Shown here: positions 1 to 4,492 of the stretch, in pieces
How positions within the stretch are numbered: position 1 is the stretch's first letter
Layout: every line of letters begins with the position of its first letter
NCBI GenBank assembly: GCA_029960905.1
Contig: JASBVU010000117.1
Span: forward strand, 1 to 6,250
Direction of reading: 5' to 3'
From: Thermoanaerobacterium sp.
GTDB lineage: Bacteria; Bacillota; Thermoanaerobacteria; Thermoanaerobacterales; Thermoanaerobacteraceae
DNA: 6,250 bases
Made by a program: the position numbers and the translations under genes
The notes under the pieces: generated by a model
Told to the model about the DNA's origin: nothing
The model's database searches: none
What the model saw: the letters and a program-made list of their open reading frames with translations, nothing else

Positions 1-344
1 GCGAGAGTTTTTACATTTAATTGGTAAGTCCCATTTACAGCATTTACACCTGCCGTGGCAGTCGCTATAGACGTATTTGATGAAACCGTCTTAGCAAGAT
101 ACGTCCCCTGCAACTTCATGCTAAACAGTGTATTGTCCCTTAGTGTCAAAAGCTTTGTATTTATATCCTGAAGGTCTTCCTGCTGCCACTGAAGCCACTG
201 CTTTTGCTGTTCCAATTGATAAAGGGGCTGGCTTGCTGCTGTCATAAGCTGTTTTACTATAGAATCAGTGTCTATACCTGATGCAAGTCCGCTTATTCTA
301 AGCAAATTGCTGGTAGTCGAATTTTGCATTGTAATAGGATCCAT
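1..344 (-). CDS. fliD: Flagellar hook-associated protein 2 (filament cap), N-terminal 114 residues, 3' end outside window
   Basis: FliD forms the cap at the tip of the flagellar filament and helps exported flagellin subunits fold into place. Only the N-terminal part is visible. After the start at 344 comes the family hallmark RISGLASGIDTDSIVKQLM at residues 16-34, then a Gln/Trp-rich helix (about 42-65, QQKQWLQWQQEDLQDIN) that forms the D0/D1 coiled-coil region. The segment NGTYQLNVKTLA (104 onward) matches the usual G-x-Y-x-(I/L)-x-V-x-x-LA beta strand. The ATG at 344-342 is preceded by GGAGG at 357-353, which overlaps the end of flaG; the gap to flaG is 12 bases, so the two are co-transcribed. 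The frame is open to base 1 and the remainder lies to the left. Family assignment is firm; nothing can be said about the missing C-terminal part. Confidence 0.95.
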   Translation of the reverse strand, partial: MDPITMQNSTTSNLLRISGLASGIDTDSIVKQLMTAASQPLYQLEQQKQWLQWQQEDLQDINTKLLTLRDNTLFSMKLQGTYLAKTVSSNTSIATATAGVNAVNGTYQLNVKTL

Positions 345-356
345 AACACATTCCTC

Positions 357-686
357 CTAAATTTTTCTATCGACAAAAAGCCCTGCTATTTTCCACAATC
401 CTGCCACCAAATTCAATATCTTTTCTGGCGGGATTTCATCAATAACCTCATTTGTCCTGCTGTCTACAATTTTCACTACGATTGTATTTGTAGGTTTGTG
501 AACAGAAAATTCAAAATAAGTACCATCATTTTTCTTGATTTTATTGTTGACATCATTTATTTCGTCTTTTATAGATTTCTCATCGACAGGATTTTTGAAA
601 ATCTCTTTAACGTCATCAAACTTTTCCGTCAGTAAGCTGCCGCTTAATCTCACATTTCCTCCTTCTAATGATATATTTTGAATCAT
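357..686 (-). CDS. flaG: FlaG family flagellar protein
   Basis: This is a 109-residue FlaG-family protein (Pfam FlaG). FlaG is a small cytoplasmic or exported protein encoded next to fliD in many bacteria, where its loss affects filament length; its biochemical role is poorly known. The C-terminal half carries the family pattern: FEFSVHKPTNTIVVKIVD (residues 58-75), then EVIDEIPPEKIL (80-91) and a final GLFVD (102-106). The N-terminal half is charged and probably disordered, as usual for the family. The ATG at 686 has a strong GGGGAGG site at 700-694. It lies directly upstream of fliD in the same operon, and the fliD ribosome binding site begins in its stop codon. A sigma-D-type promoter sits about 40 bases upstream. 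Confidence 0.95.
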   Translation of the reverse strand: MIQNISLEGGNVRLSGSLLTEKFDDVKEIFKNPVDEKSIKDEINDVNNKIKKNDGTYFEFSVHKPTNTIVVKIVDSRTNEVIDEIPPEKILNLVAGLWKIAGLFVDRKI

Positions 687-727
687 CTATATACCTCCCC
701 AAATATAACATTCACACGTTAATTTCT

Positions 728-754
728 ATATCGGCAAAATATTTAAAAAAATTA
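728..754 (-). promoter_or_regulatory. Sigma-D (FliA/SigD) flagellar promoter for flaG-fliD
   Basis: On the minus strand the sequence reads TAAT-N15-GCCGATAT, with the -35 element at 754-751 and the -10 element at 735-728. The Bacillus SigD consensus is TAAA-N15-GCCGATAT, so the -10 is perfect, the spacing exact and the -35 three of four. Transcription should begin near 721, giving a leader of about 35 bases before the flaG start at 686. The site lies between the spo0E-like stop codon and flaG. No hairpin terminator is seen in 687-765, so read-through from the upstream spo0E-like gene is also likely. Confidence 0.82.
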
Positions 755-765
755 GTGAATTTACT

Positions 766-939
766 TTAGTTGTTTTTGTCGCAAGACATGTATTCTACAA
801 TAAGCTTATCCAATTCTTGACTTATCTCAAGCGCTTTCGGTTTGTCGACTATATTTTTATTAAGCTCCTTCTTTAATAACTTTATCTTCTCCTCCACTGA
901 ATCATTCTTATAGTAATGTTCTTTTATAATCTTTGCCAT
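766..939 (-). CDS. Spo0E-family aspartyl-phosphate phosphatase
   Basis: Spo0E-family proteins are small cytoplasmic phosphatases that remove phosphate from Spo0A~P and so hold back sporulation. The 57-residue protein has the typical two-helix hairpin. Helix 1 is KIKLLKKELNK (about residues 18-28); a short turn containing IVDKPKALE follows; helix 2 carries the family signature SQELD at residues 40-44, then KLIVEYM. The length is normal for this family. The frame is open to an ATG at 951, but the ATG at 939 is the better start: it is preceded by GGAGG (949-945) with a 5-base spacer, whereas the ATG at 951 has no such site and its codons form the binding site itself. It lies upstream of flaG in the same direction and has its own sigma-D-type promoter. 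Which response regulator it acts on is inferred from the family. Confidence 0.85.
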   Translation of the reverse strand: MAKIIKEHYYKNDSVEEKIKLLKKELNKNIVDKPKALEISQELDKLIVEYMSCDKNN

Positions 940-942
940 TTT

Positions 943-949
943 CTCCTCC
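943..949 (-). promoter_or_regulatory. Ribosome binding site fixing the spo0E-like start
   Basis: GGAGGAG on the minus strand lies 3-5 bases before the ATG at 939. The same bases would encode Glu-Glu just after an upstream in-frame ATG at 951. That ATG has no purine-rich site upstream of it, so 939 is the likely start. Confidence 0.75.
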
Positions 950-981
950 ATATAAGCTATTGTAACTTACTTCATTTTTAT

Positions 982-1008
982 ATATCGGCTCTAAGAAATT
1001 TTTATTAA
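982..1008 (-). promoter_or_regulatory. Sigma-D (FliA/SigD) flagellar promoter for the spo0E-like gene
   Basis: A second perfect GCCGATAT -10 element lies on the minus strand at 989-982. The -35 is read as TAAT at 1007-1004 with a 14-base spacer, or as TTAA at 1008-1005 with 15; each matches TAAA at three of four bases. Transcription would start near 975, about 36 bases before the start at 939, the same geometry as the flaG promoter. This places the Spo0E-like phosphatase under the flagellar sigma factor. Confidence 0.75.
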
Positions 1009-1034
1009 ATTTTTTTAAACACTACATGAACACT

Positions 1035-1063
1035 TTCATATGAACGTATGTTTGTGTTATAAT
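1035..1063 (+). promoter_or_regulatory. Sigma-A promoter of the radical SAM/DUF4130 operon
   Basis: The -10 element is a perfect TATAAT at 1058-1063. A moderate -35, TTCATA, lies at 1035-1040 with a 17-base spacer. Transcription should start near 1070, leaving a leader of only about 13 bases before the ATG at 1083, so the Shine-Dalgarno GAGGTG (1070-1075) falls at the very 5' end of the message. A LexA-type box occupies most of the spacer, so repression would be by direct block of RNA polymerase. Confidence 0.75.
1041..1054 (+). promoter_or_regulatory. LexA (DinR) SOS box
   Basis: TGAACGTATGTTTG matches the Gram-positive LexA consensus CGAACRNRYGTTYG at 13 of 14 positions; only the first base differs. 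It lies between the -35 and -10 of the radical SAM operon promoter, the standard position for a repressing operator. It implies that the operon is induced by DNA damage. The match is read directly from the sequence; binding is inferred. Its far edge is about 33 bases from the divergent sigma-D promoter, so an effect on the spo0E-like gene is less likely. Confidence 0.78.
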
Positions 1064-1069
1064 ATTTTT

Positions 1070-1075
1070 GAGGTG
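1070..1075 (+). promoter_or_regulatory. Ribosome binding site fixing the radical SAM start at 1083
   Basis: GAGGTG is followed by a 7-base spacer and ATG at 1083-1085. An in-frame TTG at 1068 overlaps this site and lies upstream of the predicted transcript start, so it cannot be the start. Confidence 0.8.
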
Positions 1076-1082
1076 TTTTAAT

Positions 1083-2354
1083 ATGGATCTTCTTGAAAAG
1101 ATAAGGATATTAGCAGATGCAGCAAAATACGATGTATCTTGTTCCTCCAGCGGAAGCGATAGAAAAAACAAAAATGGTGGAATAGGGAACGCATCCTTCT
1201 ATGGAATATGTCACAGTTGGTCTGAAGATGGCAGGTGCATCTCACTTCTTAAAATACTTTTTACAAATATATGCATCTACGATTGCTCATATTGTGTAAA
1301 TAGATGTACAAATGACGTAGAAAGAGCATTATTCACGTCAGATGAGCTTGCTGACATTACGATAAATTTTTACCGCAGAAATTACATTGAAGGATTGTTT
1401 TTAAGTTCGGCTGTCTACAAAAGCCCTGACTACACGATGGAGCTTCTCATTAAAACTGTTAAAAAACTGCGAGAGGAATATAATTTTAACGGATACATAC
1501 ACTTAAAGGCTATCCCAGGTGCAGACGTAAATCTCATTAGAATGGCAGGGCTTTATGCCGACCGCATGAGCGTAAATATCGAGCTTCCATCCGAGAGATC
1601 TTTAAAACTATTGGCGCCTCAAAAGACAAAAGAATCTATAATAAAGCCAATGAGTTTCATACACAATCAATTGTTAGAAAAGAGCGAGTCAAAAAAGCTA
1701 ATGCGATACACGGATAAATTTGTACCTGCAGGGCAGACAACACAGCTTATCATAGGTGCAACACCTGAAAGCGACAGGACCATATTAAGATTGTCAGAAA
1801 ATTTGTACAAACATTATGACCTTAAAAGAGTGTATTACTCTGCTTACATCCCCGTTTCTAATGACAGCAATATTTCTAAAGTAACATCGCCACCTCTTTT
1901 GAGGGAGCACCGCTTGTATCAAGCTGATTGGCTTTTAAGGTATTACAATTTCAAGGCTGATGAGTTACTGACTGAAGAAGAGCCAAATTTTGATATTTCA
2001 CTTGATCCGAAAATCAACTGGGCAATGAAAAATTTAAACCTATTTCCTGTTGAAATCAACACTGCAGATTACAATATGCTTCTAAAAGTCCCCGGTATCG
2101 GCTTAAGGGCAGCAAAGCGGATAGTGAAAGCGAGAAAAGCCACCCACCTTAGCTATGACTCGCTTAAAAAGCTGGGAGTCGTACTAAAAAGAGCAAAGTA
2201 TTTTATAACATGCAACGGAAAATATTATGCTGAATGCAATATAGAAGCAGACAAGATAAAAGGAAAGCTGACCTCTAAGAATCGCATTCTAGACGGACAA
2301 CTCAGCATATTTGACATTGATAATTCTTTAAGTAACCTACCTATAATAGTATGA
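1083..2354 (+). CDS. Putative DNA modification/repair radical SAM protein (TIGR03916-type)
   Basis: This 423-residue protein is a radical SAM enzyme of the family always paired with a DUF4130 partner; its substrate is unknown. The cluster motif CIYDCSYC gives C64, C68 and C71 (CX3CX2C), which bind the 4Fe-4S cluster that cleaves S-adenosylmethionine. Family blocks include AAKYDVSCSSSG (13-24), GICHSWSEDGRC (41-52), YIEGLFLSSAVY (101-112) and VPAGQTTQLIIGA (214-226). Further cysteines lie at 20, 43, 52 and 75. A helix-hairpin-helix DNA-binding segment follows at about 325-352, with its VPGIG hairpin at 336-340. The tail holds QLSIF at 406-410, close to the sliding-clamp-binding consensus QL(S/D)LF. 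Length is normal. The start at 1083 is set by GAGGTG. It is the first gene of a two-gene operon and has a LexA box in its promoter, so a DNA-damage role is well supported; the reaction is not known. Confidence 0.92.
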   Translation: MDLLEKIRILADAAKYDVSCSSSGSDRKNKNGGIGNASFYGICHSWSEDGRCISLLKILFTNICIYDCSYCVNRCTNDVERALFTSDELADITINFYRRNYIEGLFLSSAVYKSPDYTMELLIKTVKKLREEYNFNGYIHLKAIPGADVNLIRMAGLYADRMSVNIELPSERSLKLLAPQKTKESIIKPMSFIHNQLLEKSESKKLMRYTDKFVPAGQTTQLIIGATPESDRTILRLSENLYKHYDLKRVYYSAYIPVSNDSNISKVTSPPLLREHRLYQADWLLRYYNFKADELLTEEEPNFDISLDPKINWAMKNLNLFPVEINTADYNMLLKVPGIGLRAAKRIVKARKATHLSYDSLKKLGVVLKRAKYFITCNGKYYAECNIEADKIKGKLTSKNRILDGQLSIFDIDNSLSNLPIIV

Positions 2355-2375
2355 CTTAGTTAGGAGAATCGATAT

Positions 2376-3110
2376 ATGGTAAACTACATATTCGACGGGT
2401 CGTTTGATGGCCTCATGACTGTTGTATACGAGGCATATTACAGTCATCAAAAACCTAATGATATTTTTTCTGAAGGCAATCATCAAATAAATTTTCTTGG
2501 CCATGACGTATATGTATCGACAGATATAGATAAATCTAATAAAGTACAAGATGCCATTGAGACAAAAATATCAAAAGAAGCACTCAGAAATATTTACTAC
2601 GTTTATCTGTCGGAGTTGGAGTCGTCATACATGTTGATATATAAATATATCAGGTTAGGCTTTAAAATAGGCAAAAAATTAGACTACTTCATTCAAAATG
2701 ACATAGTCCATGAAATGACGAAATTAAGCCAAAGAGTAAAGCATGAAGCATACAAGATGATAGAATTAATCAGATTTAAAGAAGTCAAAAAAGGATTGTT
2801 TCTTGCCAAGATACATCCAGACTACAACGTATTGCCTACCATAATGCCTCACTTTGCTGAAAGGTTTCAAGATCAGTATTTCATAATACATGACGAAAAG
2901 AGGAACTTATCGGCTGTATATGATAAAAAAGCATGGATAATTACTGACATACCTCTTGAAAATATATCTAAAGTTAAAGACACAAAAGACTACGAAATCC
3001 TATGGAAAATATATCATAAAAGCATCGCAATAAAAGAAAGAAAAAATATGAAACTTCAGATGCAACACATGCCTAAAAAATACTGGGATATGCTTACAGA
3101 AAAGCAGTAG
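2376..3110 (+). CDS. DUF4130 'probable DNA metabolism protein' (TIGR03915-type), partner of the radical SAM protein
   Basis: This 244-residue protein belongs to the family that accompanies the radical SAM protein upstream; in many bacteria it is fused to a uracil-DNA-glycosylase-like domain. Recognisable blocks are FDGLMTVVYEAYY (10-22), RVKHEAYKMIELIRF (120-134), DYNVLPTIMPHFAERFQDQY (149-168), IIHDEKR (170-176) and ERKNMKLQMQHMPKKYW (221-237). These form the conserved DUF4130 core in the C-terminal half. No glycosylase domain is attached here and none is visible in the window. There is no signal peptide or membrane segment, so it is cytoplasmic. The ATG at 2376 has AGGAGA 9 bases upstream, and the gap to the radical SAM stop is 21 bases, so the genes are co-transcribed. 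The function is unknown; a shared role in DNA repair or base modification is inferred from pairing and from the LexA box. Confidence 0.9.
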   Translation: MVNYIFDGSFDGLMTVVYEAYYSHQKPNDIFSEGNHQINFLGHDVYVSTDIDKSNKVQDAIETKISKEALRNIYYVYLSELESSYMLIYKYIRLGFKIGKKLDYFIQNDIVHEMTKLSQRVKHEAYKMIELIRFKEVKKGLFLAKIHPDYNVLPTIMPHFAERFQDQYFIIHDEKRNLSAVYDKKAWIITDIPLENISKVKDTKDYEILWKIYHKSIAIKERKNMKLQMQHMPKKYWDMLTEKQ

Positions 3111-4406
3111 TCACATTCCAAATTGTACTGATTTAATAATCCTCTCTAAAAACATCTTTCCATTCGCCGTAATAAGAAGTGATGATGTAACTATGACTTC
3201 ATTAACTGGTATGAAGTCATACTTGTCACCGTTTCTCTCTGCATATCCAGTAAAGTCGTGTATGATGTATGGCACTCCACCATCCATTCCAACAAACATC
3301 ATGGCATGACCTGGCATGTATAAAGCTGCACCAGGCTTTATGCCTTTAAAAGCTTCAATTCTATCGATTAATGACAAGTCATTAGAAAACTGATGTACTA
3401 TCCCGGGACATCTCTCTTGCTCATCAGCATTTCTAGGTAGTCTAAACCCAAATGTCTTGTAGATGTGCATGATAAAGCTGGAGCAATCCCTGCCACCAAA
3501 GCTATCTCCCCATCCATATCTATCGCCAATAAGTTTAAACGCTTGATTTAAAATATTTGCCCTCGTGTATGGGACATAGCCACAATGGACATCTTCTTTT
3601 ATCGATATAAGGCCATATTTAAAAATCAGATTTCCTTCATCGTCCATTGAAGGCAGCTTTATCGCATAATTGCCATAAGTAGATTGATTACCTATAGTAT
3701 CAAGCATATCCTTTTCCAATGGTACTCTCGTCCCCATGTCGAGCTGGATTTCAGATACATCGCTATAATATGGATTAAACTGCGTCCTTACGCGATTTCC
3801 TGTAACAACTATGAAATCATCTGTATCAAGATAATCAAATATTTCCTCTTTATCCTTTGCAATTGCTATATCAGTAGCCTTAACCCATCCTCTATAATTG
3901 TACATCTGGACAAAATACCAATTTTTATCCTTGCTTTCATGAAGTACTATAACAGGTTCTAATGCTTGACACGATGTCTCTTGAAGTCTATCAAATTCGA
4001 TATCGCCTTTTCTGCTGTATACCGCTATTTCTGTAGGAAAGCCTCTAAGAGATGTCTTTCTTATGGTAATGCCGTATTGCACGGGATTGACTTCTTTTAT
4101 TTCAGAGATATTTAAATTATCAGCTATGTAATGGTAAAAATCCCTTTTCACTGTTTCACCATTTCTAAAATACATCTCTTTTTCTGGCAACTTATATTCT
4201 TTTATCAAAGACAGCAATTCATCGTAAGTAAAACTATCCCTATAGCTTCTTAAATCATAGACGCTATCACATTTTTTCACAATCCCTTGATTGAACTTCA
4301 CAATATCATCTCGCGTCATTATAAGGCGATCCCTATCGGGTATTTTTTTTAACCAGTATTCAGCATCAAGCATTTCTAACCTAGTTCCCGGTATAATATA
4401 GAACAC
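3111..4406 (-). CDS. SH3b-NlpC/P60 family cysteine peptidase (C40), YkfC-like
   Basis: Enzymes of this kind cut the gamma-D-Glu to diamino-acid bond in peptidoglycan stem peptides. Numbering from the GTG at 4406, the protein has 431 residues. An N-terminal stabilising region (about 1-110, with IPGTRLEMLDAEYWLKKIP) is followed by two bacterial SH3 domains (about 112-182 and 195-280) and the NlpC/P60 catalytic domain (about 284-410). The catalytic Cys is C308 in RDCSSF, His is H367 in PGHAMM, and the third residue is H383 in IIHDF. No signal peptide is present, and an in-frame stop lies directly before the GTG, so the protein is probably cytoplasmic, as expected for muropeptide recycling, or exported in an unusual way. 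The true start is doubtful: the GTG overlaps the ribosome binding site, and an ATT at 4397 is better placed. Its stop abuts the stop of the convergent DUF4130 gene. Confidence 0.9.
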   Translation of the reverse strand: MFYIIPGTRLEMLDAEYWLKKIPDRDRLIMTRDDIVKFNQGIVKKCDSVYDLRSYRDSFTYDELLSLIKEYKLPEKEMYFRNGETVKRDFYHYIADNLNISEIKEVNPVQYGITIRKTSLRGFPTEIAVYSRKGDIEFDRLQETSCQALEPVIVLHESKDKNWYFVQMYNYRGWVKATDIAIAKDKEEIFDYLDTDDFIVVTGNRVRTQFNPYYSDVSEIQLDMGTRVPLEKDMLDTIGNQSTYGNYAIKLPSMDDEGNLIFKYGLISIKEDVHCGYVPYTRANILNQAFKLIGDRYGWGDSFGGRDCSSFIMHIYKTFGFRLPRNADEQERCPGIVHQFSNDLSLIDRIEAFKGIKPGAALYMPGHAMMFVGMDGGVPYIIHDFTGYAERNGDKYDFIPVNEVIVTSSLLITANGKMFLERIIKSVQFGM

Positions 4407-4411
4407 CTCCT
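4405..4411 (-). promoter_or_regulatory. Ribosome binding site of the NlpC/P60 gene, implying an unusual start codon
   Basis: AGGAGGT on the minus strand is a near-perfect Shine-Dalgarno. It overlaps the only upstream GTG (4406-4404), so that codon cannot be initiated from it. With an 8-base spacer after GGAGG the next in-frame codon is ATT at 4397-4395, followed by ATA at 4394. No ATG, GTG or TTG lies at a usable distance; the first in-frame ATG is at 4373, with only a weak AGG before it. Confidence 0.6.
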
Positions 4412-4427
4412 AAGACTTTTATCACTA

Positions 4428-4456
4428 TTTATATGATAGAAGTTAAAAAATATGAA
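4428..4456 (-). promoter_or_regulatory. Possible sigma-A promoter of the NlpC/P60 gene
   Basis: On the minus strand TTCATA (4456-4451), a 17-base spacer and TATAAA (4433-4428) form a moderate sigma-A promoter. It lies between the terminator of the upstream gene and the ribosome binding site at 4411-4405. In such AT-rich DNA a match of this quality can arise by chance. Confidence 0.4.
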
Positions 4457-4457
4457 A

Positions 4458-4483
4458 AATAGGTCAAACAATGTTGACCTATT
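4458..4483 (-). terminator. Intrinsic terminator after the glycosyltransferase-TPR gene
   Basis: A perfect 10-base-pair inverted repeat (AATAGGTCAA at 4458-4467, TTGACCTATT at 4474-4483) encloses a 6-base loop. Read on the minus strand the stem is followed by TTTC and then a T run at about 4450-4445. On the plus strand the stem is followed by GAAAAAC, so it works leftward only. It begins 9 bases after the stop codon and separates this gene from the NlpC/P60 gene. Confidence 0.78.
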
Positions 4484-4492
4484 GAAAAACTG

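Noticed and set aside
324..635. Open frame on the plus strand opposite flaG and the fliD start
   Set aside because: It lies antisense to two firmly identified genes, has no ribosome binding site, and its product is a Phe/Ile/Tyr-rich string with no recognisable family.
1026..1045. Repeated ATGAAC (1026-1031 and 1040-1045) as two LexA sites
   Set aside because: Only the second copy is followed by the GTT half needed for the palindrome; the first lacks it and is treated as chance.
1068..1082. TTG at 1068 as start of the radical SAM gene
   Set aside because: It overlaps the GAGGTG ribosome binding site and lies only 5 bases after the -10 element; the ATG at 1083 has ideal spacing.
2337..2549. 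Minus-strand open frame across the radical SAM/DUF4130 junction
   Set aside because: It is antisense to the start of the DUF4130 gene, whose protein blocks are conserved; the hydrophobic product reflects the AT-rich complement.
3091..3106. Small hairpin TGCTT/AAGCA at the end of the DUF4130 gene as a terminator
   Set aside because: The stem is only 5 base pairs, lies within coding sequence and has no T run after it on either strand.
3684..3962. Plus-strand open frame inside the NlpC/P60 gene
   Set aside because: It is antisense to the SH3 domains, and no family or plausible start site is seen.
4458..4483. Inverted repeat as an operator for the NlpC/P60 gene
   Set aside because: Its place just after a stop codon, with T residues after the stem, fits a terminator better, although a double role cannot be excluded.
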